In this document: positions 1 to 6,154 of the stretch, in pieces
Layout: each line of letters begins with the position of its first letter
Position numbering within the stretch: the stretch's first letter is position 1
Assembly (NCBI GenBank): GCA_902782595.1
Contig: CACZNW010000097.1
Span: forward strand, 1 to 6,448
DNA: 6,448 nucleotides
From: an uncultured Methanobrevibacter sp.
GTDB lineage: Archaea > Methanobacteriota > Methanobacteria > Methanobacteriales > Methanobacteriaceae
Direction: 5' to 3'
The notes under the pieces: model-generated
What the model saw: only the letters and a program-made list of their open reading frames with translations
Told to the model about the DNA's origin: nothing
Databases searched by the model: none
Made by a program: the position numbers and the translations under genes

Positions 1-63
1 TCTATATGATTATTAATATAATTGAATTTTTTAACATGATTAAATTTAAATTAAAAGGCAAAT

Positions 64-103
64 CATTAAAATAATATTTGAATTTAATTACATTATTTTA
101 ATG
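64..103. repeat. AT-rich inverted repeat (12-bp arms)
   Basis: The arms CATTAAAATAAT (64-75) and ATTATTTTAATG (92-103) are perfect reverse complements separated by 16 bases. No T-run follows directly, so a terminator role is not clear. In such AT-rich DNA an arm of this length could arise by chance. Confidence 0.4.
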
Positions 104-253
104 CATCATATGAGGATTTTACTCGATTTAAAATTCTAAGAATATTTAGATTTCTTTAAAAAATGGTCTAATGTTTCTAATATGTGTTTAAATAGTTTAT
201 AACATTCAAATAACGAAATAAAGAGTATACTATCATGACAATTTTAGACAGTG

Positions 254-462
254 CCCAAATAGTGAAAATTATGTAGTAGGATTATTTTTTTTGATGGGAA
301 ATCCCTCCGGGAACTGATATATCACTAATTTAATCAAAAAACTAAATTATCACCATGAAAAATTATTAGTTGACATTCCCTAACTTAATTCTCAACATAG
401 TCTAAAAAAAATACAGACTTGGGAATTATATACTTGGACACTATATTTCACTTTTATTTGGG
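254..462. repeat. Imperfect inverted-repeat pair, possible MITE-like remnant
   Basis: The left arm CCCAAATA-GTGAAA (254-267) matches the reverse complement of the right arm (446-462), which reads CCCAAATA-AAA-GTGAAA on the minus strand. The 14 shared positions are interrupted only by a three-base insertion. The arms point outward and enclose about 180 bases without a gene. No convincing target-site duplication was seen, so the element call is an inference. Confidence 0.25.
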
Positions 463-482
463 GAATAAAACAAGATTTTATC

Positions 483-496
483 GCAATATTTATATT
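483..496 (+). promoter_or_regulatory. Candidate archaeal promoter of the DUF4013 gene
   Basis: A TATA-like box ATTTATATT (488-496) is preceded by GCAA at the BRE position. Transcription would be expected to start near 515-522, giving a leader of roughly 55 bases before the start at 575. The box was picked by eye among much AT-rich sequence. Confidence 0.4.
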
Positions 497-514
497 GATT
501 GAGTAATAAAAATA

Positions 515-541
515 AAATTAACTCATAAGAGTTTTAATTTA
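515..541. promoter_or_regulatory. Near-palindrome in the DUF4013 leader
   Basis: AACTC (520-524) and GAGTT (529-533) flank ATAA, and the pairing extends outward through AAATT/AATTT with a two-base bulge. It sits about where transcription would begin, so it could be an operator or a leader hairpin. No regulator can be named from the sequence. Confidence 0.25.
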
Positions 542-574
542 TTAATTAAATAAAAAAATTAAAAAGGTGATAAA

Positions 575-1291
575 ATGGGTGTAGGAGACATAATAGGAGA
601 TGCTATATCATATCCGTTTAAAAATATCAAAGCATTAGTTTTATATGCAATTTTAGGCATAATCGCCGGAGTTATCGGAGGTGCAACCGTATTGTCAATT
701 ACAGCTTCAATCACTTCACAAGGTTGGGCTGGATTTGCTTTTAGCGGATTGACTGTTGTCGGATTTATTGTATTTATTCTTGTAATTTTCTTGATTGAAG
801 GATATGCTTTAGACATTATCAAATTTGGTATTGAAAGAAGAGATGATAGTCCTGGAATTGACTTCGGAAGACAAATCACAAACGCTTTAAAATTAATTGT
901 TGTTACTATCGTATATTACGTTGTTCCTGCAATTATTGTTTTTGTTTTAGGTCTTTTCCTTAGAGATTGGATACTTACCATAATCAGTATAATTTTATTC
1001 CTCATATTTACTTTAGCTAACTTTATGGCTAAATGCAGATTAGCAAAAAGTGATAGTTTAGGTGAAGCTTTAGCTATTGGAGAAGCTATTGGAGACATCT
1101 CCAAAGTTGGATTAGGTAAAATAATTGCAACTATTGTTATTATTGCCATTATCTTAGTAATCATTGCATTTATTATTGGATTTATCAGTGGTGTTAATGC
1201 TACTGTCGGCAGTATTTTATTAGGTATTTTTGCAGTTTACTTTGTATTCTTCTACAATAGGGCTATTGGTTTGTTATACTCTGAAGCATAA
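575..1291 (+). CDS. DUF4013 family integral membrane protein
   Basis: This 238-residue protein is almost entirely membrane-embedded. By hydrophobicity I see about six helices, near residues 21-44, 55-76, 106-128, 132-155, 183-206 and 210-234. Between helices 2 and 3 lies a polar loop, IKFGIERRDDSPGIDF (residues 81-96), and before helix 5 an amphipathic stretch, LGEALAIGEAIGDISKVG (162-179). Both resemble the conserved loops of DUF4013, a family abundant in methanogens with no established biochemical role. Length and the MGVGDIIGDAISYPFKN opening fit an intact member. The ATG is preceded by AGGTGA (565-570) with four bases between. It has its own promoter and a T-rich terminator, so it appears to be monocistronic. 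The family call rests on remembered resemblance; transport or stress roles would be speculation. Confidence 0.82.
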   Translation: MGVGDIIGDAISYPFKNIKALVLYAILGIIAGVIGGATVLSITASITSQGWAGFAFSGLTVVGFIVFILVIFLIEGYALDIIKFGIERRDDSPGIDFGRQITNALKLIVVTIVYYVVPAIIVFVLGLFLRDWILTIISIILFLIFTLANFMAKCRLAKSDSLGEALAIGEAIGDISKVGLGKIIATIVIIAIILVIIAFIIGFISGVNATVGSILLGIFAVYFVFFYNRAIGLLYSEA

Positions 1292-1300
1292 TCGAACCAA

Positions 1301-1324
1301 TCTTTTTTCTTTTTTCTTTTTTTT
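1301..1324 (+). terminator. Oligo-T terminator after the DUF4013 gene
   Basis: Three consecutive T-runs interrupted by single C residues begin ten bases after the stop codon. No strong hairpin precedes them. This is the typical archaeal U-tract-dependent termination signal. Confidence 0.65.
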
Positions 1325-1505
1325 ATAATACCTTTAAATCGAGGTTTTAAGCAGGTACGGCTATCTGGTTAGTTTTGATAATCCTAATCATATTAGACTT
1401 TGTTTAATATTTGCTTTTTGCATTGCTGATTTACTTATATACTCTGTTTATACGGATTGTATTTTGAACTTATTTTGATTTCAGTTTCCCTTTGTTTTAT
1501 ATTTA

Positions 1506-1523
1506 ACCGAATTTAATATATAT
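1506..1523 (+). promoter_or_regulatory. Archaeal promoter (BRE/TATA) of the AIM24-family gene
   Basis: ACCGA (1506-1510) followed by TTTAATATATAT (1512-1523) fits a BRE plus TATA box. The expected start of transcription is near 1543-1547, giving a leader of about 25-30 bases that includes the ribosome binding site. The spacer from 1325 to 1505 shows nothing else that I can support. Confidence 0.55.
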
Positions 1524-1560
1524 TATGAAAATTTAAATGTATAATTGATAATAATATATT

Positions 1561-1566
1561 AGGTGA
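1561..1566 (+). promoter_or_regulatory. Ribosome binding site that fixes the AIM24 start
   Basis: AGGTGA lies five bases before the ATG at 1572. An in-frame GTG at 1563 lies inside this motif and would have no binding site of its own, so the ATG at 1572 is preferred. Confidence 0.8.
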
Positions 1567-1571
1567 TTATT

Positions 1572-2252
1572 ATGGAATATGAAATAATTGGTGGTGCTTT
1601 TCCTTTACTGAAGTGTAAATTACAGAAAGGGGAAACCATGAAAAATGAAACCGGTGCAATGGCTTATATGACTTCTGAAATGGAAATGGAAACCAGTACC
1701 GATGGCGGGCTCATGAAGGGGCTTGGAAGGGTATTGTCTGGAGATACATTATTTTTCAATTTCTTCACTGCTCAGTCAGACAATCAGGAAATTGGATTTT
1801 CAGCATATTCTCCCGGAAAAATTTTACCTTTCAGATTAGATGGATCAAGCACTATTATCGGTCAGAAAAATGCATTTCTGGCAGCTGAAAAAAGTGTTGA
1901 TGTTGACATTTACCTCAGAAAAAAACTTGGTGCAGGATTATTCGGTGGTGAAGGTTTCATTCTTCAGAAATTCTCAGGAAACGGAATGGTATTTTTAGAA
2001 GTTGATGGTGAAGTAGTGGAACAGGAATTGCAGCCTGGTGAAAAACTGCTTGTTGACCCTGGTCACATTGCAGCAATGGAGGAAACTATTGACTTTGATA
2101 TTGAAAGGGTTAAAGGAGCTAAAAATATAATGTTTGGTGAAGGTTTATTCTTTGCTAAACTGCAGGGTCCCGGAAAAGTATGGCTGCAGACAATGCCTCT
2201 TTCCAGATTGGCTTCAGCGCTTATTCCTTATTTGCCTAAAGATTCAGGTTAA
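1572..2252 (+). CDS. AIM24 / TIGR00266 family protein
   Basis: This 226-residue soluble protein has no signal peptide or membrane helix. Its composition is that of a glycine-rich beta-sheet protein: repeated short strands and turns such as MEYEIIGGAFPLLKCKLQKGE (1-21), the glycine-rich loop GGLMKGLGRVLSGDTLFF (45-62), GLFGGEGFILQKFSGNGMVFLEVDGE (122-147), the LQPGEKLLVDPGHIAAME segment (153-170) and GEGLFFAKLQGPGKVWLQTMPL (189-210). These are hallmarks of the AIM24/TIGR00266 family, whose members share a TRAP-like beta-barrel fold and are widespread in bacteria and archaea. The eukaryotic namesake is a mitochondrial protein; the prokaryotic function is not settled. Length matches the family. 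The start is chosen from the ribosome binding site. The gene has its own promoter and terminator and converges on the DUF2207 gene. Confidence 0.87.
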   Translation: MEYEIIGGAFPLLKCKLQKGETMKNETGAMAYMTSEMEMETSTDGGLMKGLGRVLSGDTLFFNFFTAQSDNQEIGFSAYSPGKILPFRLDGSSTIIGQKNAFLAAEKSVDVDIYLRKKLGAGLFGGEGFILQKFSGNGMVFLEVDGEVVEQELQPGEKLLVDPGHIAAMEETIDFDIERVKGAKNIMFGEGLFFAKLQGPGKVWLQTMPLSRLASALIPYLPKDSG

Positions 2253-2272
2253 GTAAATGTTAGATTTGAGGG

Positions 2273-2310
2273 AAGTTTATTTTAATAAACTTTTTTCATT
2301 TTTTTTATCG
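2273..2310 (+). terminator. Hairpin plus T-run terminator after the AIM24-family gene
   Basis: AAGTTTATT (2273-2281) pairs perfectly with AATAAACTT (2284-2292), and two T-runs follow directly. It lies 20 bases beyond the stop codon, in the convergent gap. Confidence 0.75.
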
Positions 2311-2344
2311 GAGCATATGTAATATATTTTTTACAAAAAGTCTT

Positions 2345-2352
2345 AAAAAAAA
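2345..2352 (-). terminator. Oligo-T terminator of the lemA-DUF2207 unit
   Basis: Reading the minus strand, eight T residues begin 12 bases after the DUF2207 stop codon, with more T-rich sequence beyond. Together with the opposing hairpin terminator this separates the two convergent transcripts. Confidence 0.55.
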
Positions 2353-2364
2353 TTTGGCGGGAAG

Positions 2365-4137
2365 CTAGAACGCTCCTCCGCCTCCGCCTCCTGATCCTCC
2401 TCCGAGACCGCCGAAGCCACCGGAGTCTGATGAGGAACTTACGGTTTCCTGTCCGCTCATTATTGCATGATGCATCATATAGTATCCTCCGTAGTAATGA
2501 TATATGAAGATGTCATCGTCACGGAAATTGAAATTTTTCTCCTGAAGTTTCATGTTTTCATAAACCTTGTCTGCTACTCCAAGAGCCGCACCATAAATCA
2601 GGTACTTTCTCCAAATAACTATTGATTCCGGGGGGTGTTCTTTAATTAAACTGTTGTCATTTAAAAACTTCTTGAAGTTTCTCCATTTGAGATACATCAC
2701 ACGACCTTCAGGTGTCCATCTTCCGAATTTGTCATCTGCCATCATCATCATTAAAACGGAAAAGACAATTAGAAATATTCCGCCAGCAATTGCATAAAAT
2801 CCGGAATTCAGTTCACTCCAGAATCCCAGAATCGCCATTATCACACCGATTACCAGCCCGCCAATGCTCAATCCGGAAGCAAGAACGGTACCTTTGTCAT
2901 CGAATTCCTTTTCAACTTTCTGTTTTACTTCGCTTTCAACACTTTCCTGCCATGCATGGTATTCATCCATAAACCATTCTGCATTGGATTCAAATGAGAG
3001 TGTTGAGTTTAGAGCTGACAGATTCAGAGTGTCTCCGTCGGCAAAGTGGTGCATGATTTTATAAACCCTTTTTTCATTTGGTTCAAGTTCGGACATGTCC
3101 CCATGGAATCTGATGTAGAGATCATTTGTTCCGGTATTTTCATTGGCGATGGTTTGAATGCTTAAAACTTTTTTATCAATCAGATTCAGTATTGCCGCTT
3201 CAAAACCGTCCATATCCGGCTTTCCAATACTTCCCGTTGCATAAACTGCATTCACCACTTCCGGAGAATCATCACTTGGAAGTTCTCTTTCATAAATTCC
3301 ATCATAATCCACTTTAGGCTCCCTGCCGTATCGGATATAGATTATTGCTGATGCAACAGGACTTAAAATGGAAAGCATTCCCAGAACAATGTATGTGGTG
3401 TTCCAGAAATTACGTCCGTTAACGCTGTCCTCAAGGTTTTTCTTTATCATGTCCCGTCCGTTCTCGTTGACATGCTTTGCATATGCTGCATCACTGAAAT
3501 CATCTAGAGGCATCAGGACAAGAAGTTCATAAAAGTCTCCCTTGGGAATTGATGTGGTTTCGGCATGTATTGCATCTCCCTTCAGTTCACTTGAGGCATT
3601 GAATTCCTGGGGGTTCAGGAAATATTCGTTGCCGGTTTTTCCGGGCAGTTTAACATTGACGGTAACGCTTCCGACACCAACGTCCCATTCATCTCCCCAG
3701 AGTTTGTACTGAAGTCCTCCAACGTCATTAAACAGAGTAACGACATTTTTCATATCATAACTGATATAAACCGAAACGTCACAGTCTCTGATTCCTTTGG
3801 TGTGTGCCTTATCTGAGTATAAATAGATTTTCAGGTGTTTATATCCGTCTTCATCCGTTTCTTTATATTTGCAGTATGCTCCGTCAGCATACACATGAAT
3901 ATTTTCAATGCTTTCTCCGGGCTTCAGGGGAATGTCCCGGTAAACGCCATTGAATTTGCCGTCAAAGGAATAATCATACCTTTCATCAACATGCAGAACG
4001 CCATTGTTTTCAACTGTCAAATCAACAAAGGCCTGTGTGATGCTGTATGTCCTGTCATCATCTGCCGTAACTGCCGAAAGGGTTGTAAATAACAGTAAAA
4101 AAAGTAAAATTATAATAAATGTCTTTTTAACATTCAT
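2365..4137 (-). CDS. DUF2207 domain-containing membrane protein
   Basis: This 590-residue protein has a signal peptide at 1-25 (hydrophobic core 8-20, likely cleavage after VTA). An exported beta-rich domain follows (about 27-210), with the family motif VDERYDYSFDGKFNGVYRDIP (50-70), then a membrane helix at 246-268. After that come a cytoplasmic-type domain (about 300-410) and a pair of helices at 419-441 and 444-466. The C-terminal part carries RWTPEGRVMYLKWRNFKKFL (473-492) and the WRKYLIYGAALGVADKV segment (509-525), both typical of DUF2207. The tail from 573 is nearly all glycine and ends GGAF, a common ending in this family. Length is normal and the frame is intact. AAGGTGG (4144-4150 on this strand) lies six bases before the ATG and overlaps the lemA stop codon. 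DUF2207 proteins commonly sit next to lemA; their biochemical role is not established. Confidence 0.9.
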   Translation of the reverse strand: MNVKKTFIIILLFLLLFTTLSAVTADDDRTYSITQAFVDLTVENNGVLHVDERYDYSFDGKFNGVYRDIPLKPGESIENIHVYADGAYCKYKETDEDGYKHLKIYLYSDKAHTKGIRDCDVSVYISYDMKNVVTLFNDVGGLQYKLWGDEWDVGVGSVTVNVKLPGKTGNEYFLNPQEFNASSELKGDAIHAETTSIPKGDFYELLVLMPLDDFSDAAYAKHVNENGRDMIKKNLEDSVNGRNFWNTTYIVLGMLSILSPVASAIIYIRYGREPKVDYDGIYERELPSDDSPEVVNAVYATGSIGKPDMDGFEAAILNLIDKKVLSIQTIANENTGTNDLYIRFHGDMSELEPNEKRVYKIMHHFADGDTLNLSALNSTLSFESNAEWFMDEYHAWQESVESEVKQKVEKEFDDKGTVLASGLSIGGLVIGVIMAILGFWSELNSGFYAIAGGIFLIVFSVLMMMMADDKFGRWTPEGRVMYLKWRNFKKFLNDNSLIKEHPPESIVIWRKYLIYGAALGVADKVYENMKLQEKNFNFRDDDIFIYHYYGGYYMMHHAIMSGQETVSSSSDSGGFGGLGGGSGGGGGGAF

Positions 4138-4143
4138 ATAATT

Positions 4144-4150
4144 CCACCTT
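4144..4150 (-). promoter_or_regulatory. Ribosome binding site of the DUF2207 gene, overlapping the lemA stop
   Basis: AAGGTGG on the minus strand starts within the lemA TAA (4152-4150) and lies six bases from the DUF2207 ATG. The arrangement suggests one transcript and possible translational coupling. Confidence 0.7.
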
Positions 4151-4707
4151 TAGAATTTCACTTCAGGAACTGCTGTTTCGCCTGCAGGAACTTGGTAGTA
4201 TTCCTCTTCATGAAAACCAAACATTCCCGCCAGCAGGCTGCTTGGAAATTTTTGACATGCATTGTTGTATTTCAATACAACGTCATTGTAGAACTGTCTT
4301 GCATAGGCTATTTTGTCTTCTGTATCAGTCAAATCAGACTGCAACTGCTGGAAATTGCTGTTTGCTTTTAAATCAGGGTAATTTTCAGCAACAGCAAACA
4401 ATGTCTTTAAAGCACCGGTTAACTGGTTATCCGCAGCACTTGTCTCTTCAACGGTTGATGCATTCATCACACCGGTTCTTGCTTTGGTAACATCTTCAAG
4501 AACGCCTTTCTCATGTGCAGCATAACCCTTAACGGTTTCCACCAGATTCGGTATTAAATCGTTTCTTCTTTTAAGTTGAACATCAATCTGTGCGTAACTG
4601 TTTTTTACACGGTTTCTAAGTCCAACCAGATTGTTGTACATGTGTATAATTGCTCCAACAATTATAAGTACTATAGCTACAATTATGATTATTAAAATGA
4701 GATTCAT
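4150..4707 (-). CDS. lemA: LemA family protein
   Basis: The protein is 185 residues, the usual length for LemA. An N-terminal membrane helix (about 2-23) is followed by a long helical domain facing outward or inward from the membrane. Diagnostic motifs are visible: YNNLVGLRNRVKNSYAQIDV (24-43), QLKRRNDLIPNLVETVKGYA (44-63), AVAENYPDLKAN near the middle, and AYARQFYNDVVLKYNNACQK towards the end, followed by FPSSLLAGMFGF. LemA proteins are small membrane-associated helical-bundle proteins of unclear function, often linked with DUF2207 or TPM-domain proteins, exactly as seen here. The ATG is preceded by AGGTGA with four bases between. The gene lies 12 bases upstream of the DUF2207 gene. I could not choose a convincing promoter in the 169 bases upstream; a TATA-like CTATATTTAA (4747-4738) would be too close to the ribosome binding site. 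Confidence 0.95.
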   Translation of the reverse strand: MNLILIIIIVAIVLIIVGAIIHMYNNLVGLRNRVKNSYAQIDVQLKRRNDLIPNLVETVKGYAAHEKGVLEDVTKARTGVMNASTVEETSAADNQLTGALKTLFAVAENYPDLKANSNFQQLQSDLTDTEDKIAYARQFYNDVVLKYNNACQKFPSSLLAGMFGFHEEEYYQVPAGETAVPEVKF

Positions 4708-4798
4708 TTTATCACCTAATAATAGTATAATTATATGTTAAATATAGTTTGCCATTTGATATTTGTGGCAGTTGTTTTCTTATTTTCGATGTAGGGCA

Positions 4799-4810
4799 AT
4801 GCTGCAGCAT
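4799..4810. repeat. 12-bp perfect palindrome upstream of lemA
   Basis: ATGCTGCAGCAT is its own reverse complement and is GC-richer than its surroundings. It lies about 90 bases upstream of the lemA start, where a dimeric regulator could bind. No regulator is identifiable, and chance is possible. Confidence 0.3.
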
Positions 4811-4870
4811 GGTCTTTAACATGATTGCGGTTTCATTTTTTCAGGTGATTTTCATCAGTTTAAAGCTAAT

Positions 4871-4889
4871 CAGAGATTAATAATCTCTG
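4871..4889 (-). terminator. Hairpin across the stop codon of the thioester protein gene
   Basis: CAGAGATTA (4871-4879) pairs with TAATCTCTG (4881-4889) around a single base, covering the TAA stop of the gene. No clear T-run follows on the minus strand, so it could be a weak terminator or an mRNA 3' stabiliser. Read-through towards lemA cannot be excluded. Confidence 0.35.
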
Positions 4890-5800
4890 CGATATTTTAT
4901 TGTCACGATGAGCAGTATAATAAAAAATGATATTAGTCCGATAATTTTTCCCTGTCCAGTTACATGTTTGGATAAGTTTATTTTTTCATTATTTTCTTGT
5001 GGATTCTCATCTTTTTTGATGTTTTGATTATTTTTGGAGTCAATCGGATAATCATTTAGTTTGGTTTTATTGGACTGATTTTTCATAGTATATTGAAGCT
5101 CAGTTTGGGGTTTTTCAATTGCTGGTGTTGTTGTATTTCCATAAGATATTGTTGAATTTTGAAGAGAAACTGGCGGTTTAGCCATATTAATTCCCAAAGC
5201 GGGAATTTTTGTCCCATTTTCAAGGAGTTCATTAAGGTTTCTATAAGTTATTTTGTATGCGAAGAAATTTTGATTTCCGCTTTCTCCACTTTTCAGTACT
5301 TCAAAATCAAATACCATTGCAGTTGTGGCATTGATCTGTCGATATGCTCCGTGGTCGGGAATTGTCTTTGTAAGTGCGGTGCTTTTGATATTTTCAATTA
5401 AATCATAATCCAGTCTCCATCCATTAAAGTTATCGGTAAAATGCCAGATTGTATGCTGTGTTACAATTTTATTCCTCATTGCATCTTCATAATAGTCAAC
5501 AAAGAATACCTTCAAATAATTTCCAACGCTTTCACCGGTTTCTTTATTTAGTGCATGGGCGGTATCGTCAACTGTAAATGTGTCGCCCTTTTCAGCGTGA
5601 TTCATTTTGTAGTCGATGCAATATCCGTTATAACCGTCATCAAAACTGATGTTGAATTCTCCAGTTTCACTTGCCTTTACTTCTTCTCCATTTCTGTCAT
5701 TTGCTTTTAATAGTTCAGTTTCATTTTGTGCAGATGCAAAATTTAAACCTGATGCAACTGCTAAAATTATAATTAATATTGTAATAATGAGTTTTTTCAA
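4877..5800 (-). CDS. Exported thioester-domain-like surface protein, membrane anchored
   Basis: The protein has 307 residues. A signal peptide at 1-24 ends in ASA. The exported domain (about 45-205) contains YCID with Cys61, and TQHTIWHF with Gln115 and Trp119. This pair matches the Y-C-hydrophobic and T-Q-x-x-hydrophobic-W signatures of thioester (TED/TQXA) domains, in which Cys and Gln side chains form an internal bond that reacts with host or partner amines. Cys61 is the only cysteine, which rules out an intramolecular disulfide. A Thr/Asn/Lys-rich stalk (about 211-280) follows, then a hydrophobic helix (286-301) and the basic end KYRRDY. Nine N-x-S/T sequons (N26, 50, 157, 195, 215, 222, 241, 244, 275) could be N-glycosylated. 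VTGQG just before the helix faintly recalls sortase signals, but a plain membrane anchor is as likely. The TTG start has an in-frame stop directly before it and a good ribosome binding site. The domain call is by motif only. Confidence 0.7.
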   Translation of the reverse strand: MKKLIITILIIILAVASGLNFASAQNETELLKANDRNGEEVKASETGEFNISFDDGYNGYCIDYKMNHAEKGDTFTVDDTAHALNKETGESVGNYLKVFFVDYYEDAMRNKIVTQHTIWHFTDNFNGWRLDYDLIENIKSTALTKTIPDHGAYRQINATTAMVFDFEVLKSGESGNQNFFAYKITYRNLNELLENGTKIPALGINMAKPPVSLQNSTISYGNTTTPAIEKPQTELQYTMKNQSNKTKLNDYPIDSKNNQNIKKDENPQENNEKINLSKHVTGQGKIIGLISFFIILLIVTIKYRRDY

Positions 5801-5805
5801 TTATT

Positions 5806-5811
5806 TCACCT
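5806..5811 (-). promoter_or_regulatory. Ribosome binding site that fixes a TTG start
   Basis: AGGTGA on the minus strand lies five bases before TTG at 5800. The codon directly upstream in frame is TAA, and the next in-frame ATG is at residue 66, beyond the signal peptide. TTG is therefore the start. Confidence 0.85.
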
Positions 5812-5841
5812 CATGTTTGGTAGTATATGCCTTGTCGGAGG

Positions 5842-5852
5842 TTATATATAAA
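5842..5852 (-). promoter_or_regulatory. TATA box of the thioester protein gene
   Basis: TTTATATATAA read on the minus strand is a near-ideal archaeal TATA box. Transcription would start near 5821, leaving a leader of about 20 bases that contains the ribosome binding site. A short palindrome AGTTA-AAG-TAACT (5852-5864) touches its upstream edge, where a repressor or the BRE contact could lie. The core is itself palindromic and could also fire to the right. Confidence 0.6.
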
Positions 5853-5952
5853 GTTAAAGTAACTGAATGGTCACTGCTGTCTACAAGTCATTGAATTTTT
5901 CATTAGGGGTTTTTGCTAGAGTTAAATTGTGAATTGTTACTGTTTATAATAG

Positions 5953-5975
5953 TCATGAAAATTCATGATTTTTTT
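5953..5975 (+). terminator. Orphan hairpin plus T-run (intrinsic-terminator-like)
   Basis: TCATGAA (5953-5959) pairs perfectly with TTCATGA (5962-5968) and is followed at once by seven T residues. No plus-strand gene lies upstream that would need it, since 4877-5800 is coded on the other strand. It may end a small RNA or block antisense transcription before the ATPase promoter. Confidence 0.45.
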
Positions 5976-6090
5976 CTTGCAGATGTTGTCTCAGAGATAT
6001 GTTTTCAATGGTGTAATCATGCAAAACGTTTCGTCTAATGCCTCTGATTTTTTTCTTTGATGATATATGTTTTTTCATATTGTTGCAGTT

Positions 6091-6107
6091 TGAAAATGTT
6101 TATAATT
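6091..6107 (+). promoter_or_regulatory. Candidate promoter of the ATPase remnant
   Basis: TGAAAAT (6091-6097) followed by GTTTATAATT (6098-6107) fits BRE plus TATA. The expected start near 6128 leaves about 27 bases before the ATG, including AAGGAG at 6141-6146. Confidence 0.45.
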
Positions 6108-6154
6108 GATAATGAGTTATATTTATTATTAAATGTTTTAAAGGAGATAACTAA

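Larger units (their letters stand above)
1..574. other. Non-coding AT-rich region upstream of the DUF4013 gene
   Basis: No reading frame with protein-like composition was found on either strand; only very short frames occur, such as a 13-codon one at 235-276. The stretch holds an inverted repeat at 64-103, a small GC-rich patch at 296-312 able to form alternative short hairpins, a pair of imperfect inverted arms at 254-268 and 446-462, and the promoter and ribosome binding site of the next gene at its right end. It may contain remains of a mobile element or simply be a long intergenic spacer. Confidence 0.5.
5801..6154. other. Intergenic region between divergent genes
   Basis: This 354-base gap holds the leader and promoter of the leftward thioester protein gene, the orphan hairpin/T-run at 5953-5975, and the rightward promoter of the ATPase remnant. 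I see no coding frame in it. The stretch 5976-6090 shows nothing I can support. Confidence 0.5.

Noticed and set aside
235..276. 13-codon frame starting ATGACAATT
   Set aside because: It has no ribosome binding site and no recognisable features, and it overlaps the left inverted arm. It is probably chance.
559..879. Minus-strand open frame opposite the DUF4013 gene
   Set aside because: It is a shadow of the plus-strand membrane protein, with low-complexity composition and no start signals. The same applies to 916-1164.
1534..1557. ATAATTGATAAT shared by the AIM24 leader and the ATPase promoter (6101-6112)
   Set aside because: The two copies sit at different distances from their starts, and such AT-only words are expected by chance here.
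1563..1571. GTG at 1563 as the start of the AIM24-family gene
   Set aside because: It lies inside the ribosome binding site that serves the ATG at 1572, and the family normally begins at the M-x-Y-x-I-x-G segment.
2712..4490. Several plus-strand open frames opposite DUF2207 and lemA
   Set aside because: They are antisense shadows of well-recognised minus-strand genes, with Ser/His/Phe-rich composition typical of such frames.
5159..5894. Plus-strand frames opposite the thioester protein and its promoter (5159-5401 and 5649-5894)
   Set aside because: They are antisense to a protein with a clear signal peptide, domain motifs and anchor, and show no domain features of their own.
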